DNA from: Telluribacter humicola
GTDB taxonomy: Bacteria > Bacteroidota > Bacteroidia > Cytophagales > Spirosomataceae
Direction of reading: 5' to 3'
NCBI RefSeq assembly: GCF_017355935.1
Contig: NZ_JAFIQT010000003.1
Location: 124,001-188,000 of the forward strand
Length of the DNA: 64,000 bases
Positions 28,765-37,429 of this stretch are shown here, one piece after another (positions within the stretch are counted from its first letter, which is position 1; every line of letters starts with the position of its first letter). The notes below the pieces were generated by a model. That model did not search any database. It saw nothing but the letters and a program-made list of their open reading frames with translations, and was not told the DNA's origin. The translations under genes and the position numbers were made by a program.

Positions 28765-29335
28765 AGGTCCCTTTTTTTTTATATCCATTTTCCCAATCCT
28801 TTACAAGTTGCTGCAACAAAGCTCGAGCCCGATGCAACTGTGACTTTGATGTACTTTCGCTTATACAAAGCAAATCGGCAATCTCAGCGTGTGAATACCC
28901 CTCAATGGCGTAGAGGTTAAAAACAGTTCGGTAACCGGTTGGCAGCTCCTCTATCATACGCATCAGCTCCTGTACTTCCAGATCCTGGTTAGTATTGCTA
29001 TCGTCAGGGACTGTCTGGGCTTCTTCCAGATCAACATCTTCCAGCAGACGTTTACGTTGACGGAGATACCCAAGTGCTTCGTTTACCATTACGCGACGTA
29101 TCCAACCCTCCAGACTCCCTTCACTTTTAAATTGCTCAATCTTGTCAAACACCCTCATGAACCCTTCAACCAGTACATCTTCGGCAGCCATCCGATCACC
29201 TATGTAGCGCATGCAAACACCTAGCATCCGGGAGGAGTACTTTTCGTACACCTGCCGCTGCGCCTTTGGATCGGCTTTCTGCAGTGCCCTTACAAGCTGT
29301 GCTTCCTGATTGAAGAATGGTAAAATTTTGCCCAT
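28745..29335 (-). CDS. ECF RNA polymerase sigma factor
   Basis: A 196-residue sigma-70 family protein with only regions 2 and 4. Region 2 contains YSSRMLGVCMRYIGDRMAAEDVLVEGFMRVF and the recognition stretch SLEGWIRRVMVNEALGYLR. Region 4 has LPTGYRTVFNLYAIEGYSHAEIADLL with its helix-turn-helix. It should direct polymerase to a small regulon, including probably its own operon with the membrane protein and barrel protein downstream. The last codons contain AAAAAAAAAG where the next frame begins. Confidence 0.9.
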   Translation of the reverse strand: MGKILPFFNQEAQLVRALQKADPKAQRQVYEKYSSRMLGVCMRYIGDRMAAEDVLVEGFMRVFDKIEQFKSEGSLEGWIRRVMVNEALGYLRQRKRLLEDVDLEEAQTVPDDSNTNQDLEVQELMRMIEELPTGYRTVFNLYAIEGYSHAEIADLLCISESTSKSQLHRARALLQQLVKDWENGYKKKGTYEKASS

Positions 29336-29426
29336 ACCTTTGGGGTGGTTTCATTAACTAGATGCATATTCGCATCGGTCAGGTTGCACGGCCTCCTAAC
29401 TTTTTTCGTTTTTTAGTAAAAAATAT

Positions 29427-30236
29427 ATGCTTGAATCCTCAGCTCCCATTGGGATATTTGATAGCGGAATCGGTGGTATGACCGTTGCCAGTGCGGTAAC
29501 CCGCCTCCTACCCCGCGAAAATACTATCTATTTTGGCGATACGGCCCACCTCCCCTACGGGGACAAATCTACTGCTGCTATACAGGCCTATTCTATCAAG
29601 ATATGCAATATGCTACTTCAGCAGCAGTGCAAACTCATCCTGATAGCCTGTAACTCGGCTTCGGCAGCTGCTTATGAGCTGGTACGTGAATATGTGGGCA
29701 GTAAGGCCAAAGTTATGAATGTAATAGATCCTGTTGTTGATTACATCAAAGATCGATACGATGGAAAAACTGTGGGCCTGATAGGTACTAAACAAACAGT
29801 ACTGTCAAATGTCTACAAGAAGAAGGTAGATGCGCTGAATAAGAACATCACGCTGAAGTCACTGGCTACTCCGCTGCTGGCTCCTATGATTGAGGAAGGT
29901 TTCTTTGATAACTCTATAAGCGAAAGTATTATAGACAAGTACTTGTCTGATCCGGCTCTGGAAGGAATAGAGTCCCTGATCCTGGGGTGTACCCACTACC
30001 CGCTTATCAAGAATCAGATCAGACAGTACTACGAAGATCATGTAGAGATACTGGATACTTCGGAGATTGTAGCTCAGTCTCTGAAAGCATGGATGGAGCA
30101 GCACTACCTGCTCAATGCAAAAGGGAATGGTGAGCGGCGGTTTTATGTATCTGATTACACGCAGTCATTCGAAGCATCCACTAACTTGTTTTTTGGGAAG
30201 CAGATTCAATTGTCGCACTATCCGCTGTGGGAATAA
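29427..30236 (+). CDS. murI: Glutamate racemase
   Basis: A 269-residue racemase that supplies D-glutamate for peptidoglycan. The two catalytic cysteines are C75 in ACNSASAAA and C188 in LGCTHYP, and the conserved GIFDSGIGGMTV start is present. It is divergent from the sigma factor operon across 91 bases and ends in a bidirectional terminator. A TACCTTTG at 29335-29342 on the plus strand resembles a -7 box, but a -33 element is not clear. Confidence 0.95.
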   Translation: MLESSAPIGIFDSGIGGMTVASAVTRLLPRENTIYFGDTAHLPYGDKSTAAIQAYSIKICNMLLQQQCKLILIACNSASAAAYELVREYVGSKAKVMNVIDPVVDYIKDRYDGKTVGLIGTKQTVLSNVYKKKVDALNKNITLKSLATPLLAPMIEEGFFDNSISESIIDKYLSDPALEGIESLILGCTHYPLIKNQIRQYYEDHVEILDTSEIVAQSLKAWMEQHYLLNAKGNGERRFYVSDYTQSFEASTNLFFGKQIQLSHYPLWE

Positions 30237-30278
30237 AAACAAAAGCTCCGGATCACACGATCCGGGGCTTTTGTTTTT
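30235..30278. terminator. Bidirectional terminator between murI and the respiratory locus
   Basis: Twenty-position arms at 30235-30254 and 30259-30278 (one G-U) surround a 4-base loop. A-rich and T-rich ends make it work for murI and for the small gene that ends at 30305 on the other strand. It overlaps the murI stop codon. Confidence 0.88.
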
Positions 30279-30304
30279 ATAGCATCTGCTTACTTGACTT
30301 ACAA

Positions 30305-30592
30305 CTAGTGCTTGGGATAAGCCTGCTGTATCCGCGACGCCACCAGCTGACGTTCTTCTCTCAACTTTTTACTGTTACGGTACCACAAGTACCCGATAAT
30401 AGCTACTGCCAGATAGGGGATGAAGAATAGATACATGATACCAGTATTTAGTCCAATACCGACGTTGTTACGTCCGTTACCCATGGTACTCTCCACTGAG
30501 CCCCGGCACATAGCACATTGAGCCCAGATATCTGCCGAAGTAAGTAGTACTACCACAAGCATGGCAATACATTTCATCATTATCTTTTTCAT
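30305..30592 (-). CDS. Small membrane protein with CxxC, end of the oxidase locus
   Basis: A 95-residue protein. A signal peptide (about 1-24, ending DIWAQ) is followed at once by CAMCRGSVES, then a membrane helix (about 50-70, GIMYLFFIPYLAVAIIGYLWY) and a basic tail. I do not recognise a named family. The exported CxxC next to SCO and CtaM-like genes makes a metal-binding or thiol role in oxidase assembly reasonable, but this is inference. Its start overlaps the stop of the DUF420 gene by four bases, so they are co-translated. Confidence 0.7.
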   Translation of the reverse strand: MKKIMMKCIAMLVVVLLTSADIWAQCAMCRGSVESTMGNGRNNVGIGLNTGIMYLFFIPYLAVAIIGYLWYRNSKKLREERQLVASRIQQAYPKH

Positions 30593-31128
30593 TGGTAATA
30601 GGGGCTAATTAATAAATAAACAATCACACCAGTTACACTTACATATAACCAGATAGGGAGAGCCCATTTAACAGCTTTTCTATGCTCGGCAATCTGATTA
30701 CTAAACGCAAAATAAACTGCTCTCAGTACAAACCATACTACCACTACCGACAGTACGATATGTGATATGAGCAGGAAGTAATAGACTGGCCTGATCAAAC
30801 CTTCTCCTCCGAAGGCAGTAGACTCATTAGAAAGATGGTATAGTACATAAGACACCAGAAACAGTGAACCTAATACAAAAGCTCCTGTCATTGATCTTCG
30901 GTGAGCATCTACATTTCCCTTTCTAACAAAATACCATCCAGCAACCAGTAATACAGATGTAAGCGTATTGATGACGCCATTCAGATGTGGCAGCACTCTG
31001 GTCCACTCTCCCAGGTCTACCTTCTGCCGTATGCCCAGCAGTACAGCTACCACTACGGGTATAAGTACCGCTACTATGTTAATCAGTTTGTTGTATTTGG
31101 GGCTTTTATCAAGAACTAAAGCTTCCAT
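30589..31128 (-). CDS. DUF420 membrane protein, CtaM-like
   Basis: A 179-residue integral membrane protein with about five hydrophobic segments and conserved histidines (LPHLNGVINTLTSVLL, LLISHIVLSVVVVWFVLRA). It matches DUF420, the family of CtaM/YozB, which is required for heme-copper oxidase maturation in some Firmicutes. The location between an SCO gene and the oxidase operon end fits an assembly role. Overlaps the following small gene by four bases. Confidence 0.8.
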   Translation of the reverse strand: MEALVLDKSPKYNKLINIVAVLIPVVVAVLLGIRQKVDLGEWTRVLPHLNGVINTLTSVLLVAGWYFVRKGNVDAHRRSMTGAFVLGSLFLVSYVLYHLSNESTAFGGEGLIRPVYYFLLISHIVLSVVVVWFVLRAVYFAFSNQIAEHRKAVKWALPIWLYVSVTGVIVYLLISPYYQ

Positions 31129-31136
31129 GAGGGTTA

Positions 31137-31802
31137 TTATTTCAATGATTGACTATACTCCAAAACCTTTATTTCGGCCATCAGCCGATCAACTTCATCT
31201 ATTTCCCGAGCATCATAATATCCCCGGATATATCTATTACCATCTATAAGAATTAACCTATTGCTCAGCGAAATAGTTTGCATCCCTTCAGGTATGTTTA
31301 CATTTAGGCGTAGTACTTCACCGGCTGCTTTACTTACCTCCTCCGGATTACCTGAGACTACTATCCAGGAGTTTGGATTTGCTCCATTCTGTTTTAGAAG
31401 AGAATCTAATTCTGGAGTAGCATTTCCAGTTTCTTTAATAGAAATAACCTGTAGCTGGGGAATTGTCTGCGTCAGATCATGTACTCTTGAAAGCTGGGCC
31501 AGTGCTTTCTGACAGGTATCGCCACATTCAGCAGGAAGCAAATGAACAACTGAGAATTTACCCCGAAGATTAGCTTCGGTAAAGGCTTCGCCAGTACGAA
31601 CATCAGAAAGCTTCAATCCATTGATAGTATAGTACACAGTATCACTACCATTCAAAGCTACTTCACCGGTAGTAGGATCCCTAACCGGATGAAAGGTGGG
31701 AAGATCATAATGATTGATCCCGAAAAGCTTGAGGAAAACAAAGATAAAAGCCGGTACTGCTAATAGAATTATCAGCAGCCCGGCCTTACGGTATTTATGC
31801 AT
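31137..31802 (-). CDS. SCO-family protein (thioredoxin fold), atypical ligand set
   Basis: A 221-residue protein with one N-terminal membrane anchor (about 8-28) and a periplasmic thioredoxin fold. The CxxxC is present as AECGDTCQKAL, though the usual Pro after the second Cys is replaced by Gln. The histidine that normally completes the SCO copper site, near the LILIDGNRYIRGYYD strand, is not there: no histidine occurs in the C-terminal half. It may therefore act as a thiol reductant for the CuA site rather than as a copper carrier. It lies between subunit IV and the DUF420 gene. Confidence 0.82.
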   Translation of the reverse strand: MHKYRKAGLLIILLAVPAFIFVFLKLFGINHYDLPTFHPVRDPTTGEVALNGSDTVYYTINGLKLSDVRTGEAFTEANLRGKFSVVHLLPAECGDTCQKALAQLSRVHDLTQTIPQLQVISIKETGNATPELDSLLKQNGANPNSWIVVSGNPEEVSKAAGEVLRLNVNIPEGMQTISLSNRLILIDGNRYIRGYYDAREIDEVDRLMAEIKVLEYSQSLK

Positions 31803-31808
31803 ATCTAT

Positions 31809-32141
31809 TTATCGCACATCGAAGATGGCACCACCTTCAAGAATCAAAGCAACTAACAGCCACGCTACAAAAATACAAGGAACGAGAATAGACCAGATAA
31901 GCGACTTAGTTTCGTGCTTAAGGTGCATAAACTCTCCTACAATATAGAATGCCTTTACGATAGTCAATCCAATGAATATCGCTACTTTAAGCATACCAGC
32001 ACCTAAAGTAAAGGCGATCAAGAACTCCAGCGCTGTGATAGCAGACAGTATGGTAAAGGTTTTCCAGATGGCTTTGCGTTGCTCTGAACCATCTCCATGC
32101 TCGTGCTCGTGCCCGTGATCATGTACGTGTATATCTGCCAT
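31809..32141 (-). CDS. Cytochrome c oxidase subunit IV family protein
   Basis: A 110-residue protein with three hydrophobic segments, matching the small subunit IV (COX4_pro/CyoD-like) family. The N terminus is very His-rich (MADIHVHDHGHEHEHGDGSE), probably able to bind metal. The family helps stabilise the binuclear centre of heme-copper oxidases. It follows the subunit III genes after 38 bases. Confidence 0.85.
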   Translation of the reverse strand: MADIHVHDHGHEHEHGDGSEQRKAIWKTFTILSAITALEFLIAFTLGAGMLKVAIFIGLTIVKAFYIVGEFMHLKHETKSLIWSILVPCIFVAWLLVALILEGGAIFDVR

Positions 32142-32179
32142 GTCTTTATACAGTTTATAATATCAGTCTGTCTTTAAAA

Positions 32180-32950
32180 TTATACCAGGTAGAAGAAAGT
32201 AAATACAAACACCCATACCAGATCCACAAAGTGCCAGTATAAGCCTACCTTTTCTACCATTTCATAATGACCGCGACGCTCATACAATCCGGTAGCAGTG
32301 CGATAAAAAATCAGGAAGTTTAGAACAACACCACTGAATACGTGTGTACCGTGAAAACCAGTGATGAAGAAGAAGAAATCCGCAAAAGCCGGAGGTCCAT
32401 ACTGATTTTCGGTCAGGTTAGCTCCAAAAATTGTTCTTTCTACCAAGTTACCGTTTACCAATTCGCTAATAACAGTACCTGATTCTGTTCCATGAATAAA
32501 GTGTGCCCACTCCCATGCCTGGCAACCCAAAAAGGTAATACCTCCCAACAGGGTCCAAAGCATATATTTCTCGACAGCAGCACGATCCATACGATGGCCA
32601 GCTTCTACCGCCAATACCATAGTCACACTACTGAAGATCAGGATGAAGGTCATGATACCTACGAATACCAGAGGCAGCTCAATTCCATGCAGGAAAGGAA
32701 CTGCTTCGTAAACTTTTTCAGGAATAGGCCAGTACAGGTTAGAAAAGGTAAAATCTTCAACCGCTCCCTCATAGGCAGGGTTGCTAAATCGAACCATTCC
32801 ATAAGATACCAGCAAAGCTGAAAAGGTGAAAGTATCTGAGATGAGGAAGAACCACATCATCAATTTTCCGTAGCTTGCTTTCATGGGCTCGATACCCCCC
32901 ATCCACAATCTGGGTTTTACCGTGCTCGTTGTCGTTGCAGTAGACGCCAT
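32180..32950 (-). CDS. Cytochrome c oxidase subunit III (256 aa)
   Basis: An integral membrane protein with about six to seven helices. It has the subunit III signatures WEWAHFIHG, FFFITGFHGTHVFSGVVLNF and the terminal GLYWHFVDLVWVFVFTFFYLV. Subunit III stabilises the oxidase core. It is the second of two neighbouring subunit III-type genes; the other is 195 residues and lies just upstream. Both carry the FHG/LHG-H and YWHF-D-W motifs. Confidence 0.9.
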   Translation of the reverse strand: MASTATTTSTVKPRLWMGGIEPMKASYGKLMMWFFLISDTFTFSALLVSYGMVRFSNPAYEGAVEDFTFSNLYWPIPEKVYEAVPFLHGIELPLVFVGIMTFILIFSSVTMVLAVEAGHRMDRAAVEKYMLWTLLGGITFLGCQAWEWAHFIHGTESGTVISELVNGNLVERTIFGANLTENQYGPPAFADFFFFITGFHGTHVFSGVVLNFLIFYRTATGLYERRGHYEMVEKVGLYWHFVDLVWVFVFTFFYLV

Positions 32951-32966
32951 TGGTTAATTTAATTAA

Positions 32967-33554
32967 TCAATTAAAAGTCAATAAAAAGAAAAACAAATAT
33001 ACCCACAGAATATCCAAAAAGTGCCAGTACGTCGTACATATCTGTATTCGTCTGAGGTTTTTGGAATGTACACGAAGTTGGAAAGCGGCTACCAAACCAT
33101 ACACTAGCACGATCAGACCCGTAATAAGGTGAAAACCATGTAAGCCGGTGAAGACATAAAAGAAGGAGCCTGAGGGATTACCTACAAAAAACACCTTCAT
33201 ATCTACCAAATCCTTCCAACCCAGGAACTGCATCCATAGGAATACCATACCTAGCACAAAAGTAATAGAAATTGCAATTCTCAAACTTCTAAAATTATCT
33301 TTTTTTGCCGCAAGGTATGCCCAATGCATTGAAATACTACTAGCCACCAATACATATGTACTATACCAGAATATCGGAGGCATATCAAACTCAAGCCAGT
33401 TCCCCTCAGCTCTGCGCACGAGGTAAGCACTAGTCTGTGAAGCAAAAATCATGATGATACTTACAATGAACAGCCAAAGTATAAACTTCTTAGGATCCAT
33501 TGAAAGGGTTTCTTCCGGTTCCCGCTGTGCACTTAGTTGATGAATATTTTCCAT
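32967..33554 (-). CDS. Cytochrome c oxidase subunit III (195 aa, five-helix type)
   Basis: A 195-residue membrane protein with five predicted helices. The signatures LHGFHLITGLIVLVYGL and TTYWHFLDILWVYLFFFLL define it as a subunit III. The short form resembles CyoC/CtaE of quinol and caa3 oxidases. It precedes the 256-residue paralogue by 16 bases and follows ctaB by 25 bases. Confidence 0.9.
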   Translation of the reverse strand: MENIHQLSAQREPEETLSMDPKKFILWLFIVSIIMIFASQTSAYLVRRAEGNWLEFDMPPIFWYSTYVLVASSISMHWAYLAAKKDNFRSLRIAISITFVLGMVFLWMQFLGWKDLVDMKVFFVGNPSGSFFYVFTGLHGFHLITGLIVLVYGLVAAFQLRVHSKNLRRIQICTTYWHFLDILWVYLFFFLLTFN

Positions 33555-33579
33555 TTATTAAATCAGAATAGATTAGGTA

Positions 33580-34473
33580 TTACATTTTGTCCAAAAGAAA
33601 GGCTATCTGAACAATGGGCAGGTATATAAAGGACCCAAACATCAGCTGCAAAGCCGTCTTATCGGAACACTTACGCATTAAATGAAAAGTTTGAGCTAAG
33701 AACAACACTCCACAAACAGTTGCCACAAGAGCTGAATTGATATCAGTCATTCCGAGCTTAAAGGGCAACCATCCCACCGGAAGCAGGAAAAGCGTATATA
33801 TCATAATCTGGATTGTTGTACGCAGATCCTTTCCCCCTTGCGAAGGCAACAGCTTAAATCCTGCCTTTTTATAATCTTCATCTAATACCCAGGCAATAGC
33901 CCAAAAGTGGGGGAACTGCCAGAAAAACTGAATCGCAAATAGGATACCCGGCTCAAGCCCAAATTGATTGGTAGCGGCCACCCATCCAATCATCGGAGGA
34001 AAAGCACCCGGAATAGCTCCAACGAATACCGCTATTGGACCAACTCGCTTAAGCGGTGTATACACAAATCCATACAGGATCAAAGAAAGCAGAGCAAGTA
34101 GCGCCGTTGTCAGATTAAAGTACACCAGGAAGATATACATGGCTGTTACACCTAAGACTACAACCCAGACGATTGCCTCCTCAACGGAAAGACGACCACT
34201 TGGAAGCGGACGATTAGCCGTGCGCTTCATAAGCTTGTCCAGATCTTTCTCTATGATCTGATTGATAGTGTTAGCTGCCCCTGTGATGCCAATAGCACCA
34301 ATCGAGAATAATATCAGCTTAGGCCAATCAATTGCTTCTGCTCCTAAATAATACCCGAAGATTCCGGAAAAAGCCACCAATGAAGCCAATCTAAATTTGA
34401 TTAGTTCAAATAGCGCTTTTACTTTACCACTTATTTTCTCCCCTATTGATAAGCTACTTTCAGATGATATCAT
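33580..34473 (-). CDS. ctaB: Protoheme IX farnesyltransferase (heme O synthase)
   Basis: A 297-residue UbiA-family prenyltransferase with about eight to nine membrane helices. The first Asp-rich motif lies in NTINQIIEKDLDKLMKRTANRPLPSG, and a second acidic loop (DEDYKKAGFKLLPSQGG) follows FWAIAW. It attaches a farnesyl group to heme B to give heme O, the precursor of heme A. It is followed by the oxidase subunit III genes and preceded by ctaA. Confidence 0.93.
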   Translation of the reverse strand: MISSESSLSIGEKISGKVKALFELIKFRLASLVAFSGIFGYYLGAEAIDWPKLILFSIGAIGITGAANTINQIIEKDLDKLMKRTANRPLPSGRLSVEEAIVWVVVLGVTAMYIFLVYFNLTTALLALLSLILYGFVYTPLKRVGPIAVFVGAIPGAFPPMIGWVAATNQFGLEPGILFAIQFFWQFPHFWAIAWVLDEDYKKAGFKLLPSQGGKDLRTTIQIMIYTLFLLPVGWLPFKLGMTDINSALVATVCGVLFLAQTFHLMRKCSDKTALQLMFGSFIYLPIVQIAFLLDKM

Positions 34474-34524
34474 TGCTGTCTATGAACTGAATTTCAGATA
34501 AGAAGGTCTATATATTTAATCTTT

Positions 34525-35541
34525 TTATACCACTTTAAGTTCACTGTGGGCACTGGTTCTGAACACTATTTCAGCGTTCAAAAACAGGTAAAGTACAAAC
34601 TGTGCACCGAGCATAGCAACAGCTAAAGTAAGGTGCAAAGGCTGCGAAAGTGCAGGTACAGCTAAGTAAGCCATAATGACTCCGGTCAGTATCTCCACAG
34701 CTATAATTGCCATTATACTCTTGGCTAACATACGTATGGGGCCCTGTCCAGCTGAATACTTGTATATCCAATAGAACAACCAGGCGTTAGTACCTAATAT
34801 GATCAGTGAGAAGGAGCGGTGGACGTAGAAGGTAATTCCTAATGCATCTATCCATTGACTACGGGCTGCATAGCCAAGATTGTCAATAACAATATCCATA
34901 GCCTCACGCACCTGAGTACCTATTAGTACCTGAGCCGTTGATAGCACCAACACCACCAAAAGTAATTTGTTGATCTTTGGCTTGTTTTGAACAGCCTCAA
35001 CCTTCATAGTCCCTACATAGGATCTAGCCATTACATACAGTAGAATAAATACTATAACAATGGCCAGTAACATGTGAAGGGTAATCATGACCGGAAGTAA
35101 TTCAGAAGATACCACTTTTGCTCCCAACCAGCCCTGGAAGCCTACCAGAAGAAACGTAAGAAGGCTCAGATAGAAGATTGGTTTATCTGAACGAAGAAAT
35201 GGAATAGAAGCTAGTAGCGTAGCAAAAATCATCAAACCAGTAAACACACCAAAGAGGCGGTTAACGTATTCGGTCCAGGTCTTTACGGCATTGAACTCAA
35301 CTTCTCCCTTTAGCTTGGCACCGTAAATCTCCTTATAATTTAATGGTAGCTGGGACTCCTCCGTTGGAGGAACCCAGCTACCAAAACACTTAGGCCAATC
35401 AGGACATCCCATTCCAGCTCCGGTACTTCTTACTATACCACCTATCATAATCAGGAGGTAAACTACTGCAACTGTAACCAGAGCCAGGCGCCTGAACAGG
35501 CTATTATTTCTACGCTCAGTGAGCGTTTCTGAATTGGTCAT
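34525..35541 (-). CDS. ctaA: Heme A synthase (CtaA/COX15)
   Basis: A 338-residue membrane protein with eight helices in two similar halves. Conserved features are GGIVRSTGAGMGCPDWPKCFG with the Cys pair, the first His-bearing helix EYVNRLFGVFTG, a second His region TLHMLLAIVIVF, and the third VHRSFSLIILG. It oxidises the methyl group of heme O to the formyl of heme A. The start overlaps the ctaD stop by 26 bases, so translation is probably coupled. Confidence 0.93.
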   Translation of the reverse strand: MTNSETLTERRNNSLFRRLALVTVAVVYLLIMIGGIVRSTGAGMGCPDWPKCFGSWVPPTEESQLPLNYKEIYGAKLKGEVEFNAVKTWTEYVNRLFGVFTGLMIFATLLASIPFLRSDKPIFYLSLLTFLLVGFQGWLGAKVVSSELLPVMITLHMLLAIVIVFILLYVMARSYVGTMKVEAVQNKPKINKLLLVVLVLSTAQVLIGTQVREAMDIVIDNLGYAARSQWIDALGITFYVHRSFSLIILGTNAWLFYWIYKYSAGQGPIRMLAKSIMAIIAVEILTGVIMAYLAVPALSQPLHLTLAVAMLGAQFVLYLFLNAEIVFRTSAHSELKVV

Positions 35542-37399
35542 TGAAATTCTGTGCCTCTATATCTTTCTCGATAGCTATCTCCTCATTTTCGTGAGGCAGG
35601 TTAGACTCCGGAGTCTGAGAGTGAGGTACTGTTTGAGGAATAAAATCTTCTTTTGCACCAGGCTTACTATAGTCGTAAGGCCAACGATATACAGCAGGGA
35701 TTTCACCAGGCCAGTTTCCATGTCCAGGTACTACCGGAGTAGTCCACTCCAGTGTATTAGACTGCCATGGATTTTTAGAAGCTTTCTTGCCTTTAAATAT
35801 GCTATAAAAGAAGTTATAAAGGAACAAAAATTGAGCTATGAAGGTAAAGATAGCCGCGATCGTTACAAACGCATTCAGATCGGTAAAGCTCTTCGTAAAC
35901 TCATAGCTTGTAAATGTATAGTAACGACGAGGGAAACCGGCGATACCTGTATAATGCAATGGGAAGAATACCAGGTATACTCCTATAAAAGTAGCCCAGA
36001 AGTGAATCTGTCCCATTGTTGTATTCATCATACGGCCGAACATCTTAGGGAACCAGTGGTATACACCCGCGAAAAGTCCGAATGCCGATGCCGCACCCAT
36101 TACAATGTGGAAGTGAGCAACTACGAAGTAAGTATCGTGCAACTGAATATCAAGAGCACTGTTACCAAGGATAATACCAGTCAAACCACCTGTTACAAAT
36201 AGCGATACCAGACCGATAGAGAATAGCATAGCTGGTGTAAACCGGATATTACCTCGCCACAGCGTAGTGGTATAGTTAAATGCTTTTACTGCCGAAGGTA
36301 CCGCAATGATCAGTGTCAGGAACATGAACACAGAACCAAGGAATGGGTTCATACCTGATACAAACATGTGGTGAGCCCACACTATAAATGCCAGGAATGC
36401 AATACCTATGATAGAAGCAATCATTGCACGGTAACCAAAGATCGGCTTACGTGAATTGGTTGCAATAATTTCGGATGTAATACCCAAGGCAGGTAGAAGT
36501 ACAATGTATACTTCCGGGTGACCAAGGAACCAGAACAAGTGCTGATAAAGGATAGGGCTACCACCTACGTTTGGCAGAGCCTCACCATTAATATAGATTT
36601 CAGACAGATAGAAGCTGGTACCGAACTGGCGGTCAAAAATCAGAAGCAGAGCTGCTGAGAAAAGAACAGGGAACGATATCAAACCCAGAATGGCAGTGAT
36701 AAAGAATGCCCAGATCGTCAAAGGAAGACGATTGAAAGACATTCCACGGGTACGCAGGTTGATAACAGTAGTGATATAGTTAATACCGCCTAGCAGCTGC
36801 GACACGATAAACAACGCCATACTCACTAACCATAGTGACATACCTAAGCCTGAACCCGGCATAGCCTGAGGAAGTGCACTCAAAGGAGGATAAACTACCC
36901 AACCCCCCGAAGCAGGACCTGTTTGAATGAATAGCGATATAAACATGACCACTCCCGCTATGAAGAAGAACCAGTAGGAAAGCATGTTCAGAAACCCTGA
37001 TGCCATATCACGGGCACCTATCTGCAGGGGAATAAGGAAGTTACTGAATGTACCACTCAAACCGGCAGTCAATACGAAGAATACCATGATGGTACCGTGC
37101 ATCGTAACAAGTGCCAGGTAAAAGTTAGGATCCAGTTTACCGGTTTCATCTAACCACTGTCCCAGGATTGGTCTCATCCAGGACATATCTATCCCGGGAA
37201 AGCCCAGTTGCAAGCGGAAAATTACCGACATGCCCAATCCGATAATTGACCAGAAAATACCAGTAATCAGATACTGCTTTGCGATCACTTTGTGATCTTC
37301 TGAGAAGACGTACTTACGCCAGAAGCTCAACTCTTCATGGTGCGCGTGATCATCGTCGTGCACCTTTGTAATGTCAATTCCTGTCTCTAATGATGACAT
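35516..37399 (-). CDS. ctaD: Cytochrome c oxidase subunit I
   Basis: A 627-residue heme-copper oxidase core of the A1 type. The heme a ligands are H101 (MHGTIM) and H431. CuB is bound by H294, H343 and H344, and heme a3 by H429 in VAHFHIV. GHPEVY (293-298) carries the D-channel Glu296 and the Tyr298 that cross-links to His. It reduces oxygen to water and pumps protons. The N terminus is His-rich (KVHDDDHAHHEE). It follows subunit II by 30 bases. Confidence 0.96.
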   Translation of the reverse strand: MSSLETGIDITKVHDDDHAHHEELSFWRKYVFSEDHKVIAKQYLITGIFWSIIGLGMSVIFRLQLGFPGIDMSWMRPILGQWLDETGKLDPNFYLALVTMHGTIMVFFVLTAGLSGTFSNFLIPLQIGARDMASGFLNMLSYWFFFIAGVVMFISLFIQTGPASGGWVVYPPLSALPQAMPGSGLGMSLWLVSMALFIVSQLLGGINYITTVINLRTRGMSFNRLPLTIWAFFITAILGLISFPVLFSAALLLIFDRQFGTSFYLSEIYINGEALPNVGGSPILYQHLFWFLGHPEVYIVLLPALGITSEIIATNSRKPIFGYRAMIASIIGIAFLAFIVWAHHMFVSGMNPFLGSVFMFLTLIIAVPSAVKAFNYTTTLWRGNIRFTPAMLFSIGLVSLFVTGGLTGIILGNSALDIQLHDTYFVVAHFHIVMGAASAFGLFAGVYHWFPKMFGRMMNTTMGQIHFWATFIGVYLVFFPLHYTGIAGFPRRYYTFTSYEFTKSFTDLNAFVTIAAIFTFIAQFLFLYNFFYSIFKGKKASKNPWQSNTLEWTTPVVPGHGNWPGEIPAVYRWPYDYSKPGAKEDFIPQTVPHSQTPESNLPHENEEIAIEKDIEAQNFNDQFRNAH

Positions 37400-37429
37400 A
37401 TCTTCTGCTACTTTTTTGAATTTTAAATA

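Noticed and set aside
35519-36202. Long plus-strand frame opposite ctaD
   Set aside because: It is the shadow of the oxidase subunit I gene with all its ligands; the antisense protein is basic and featureless.
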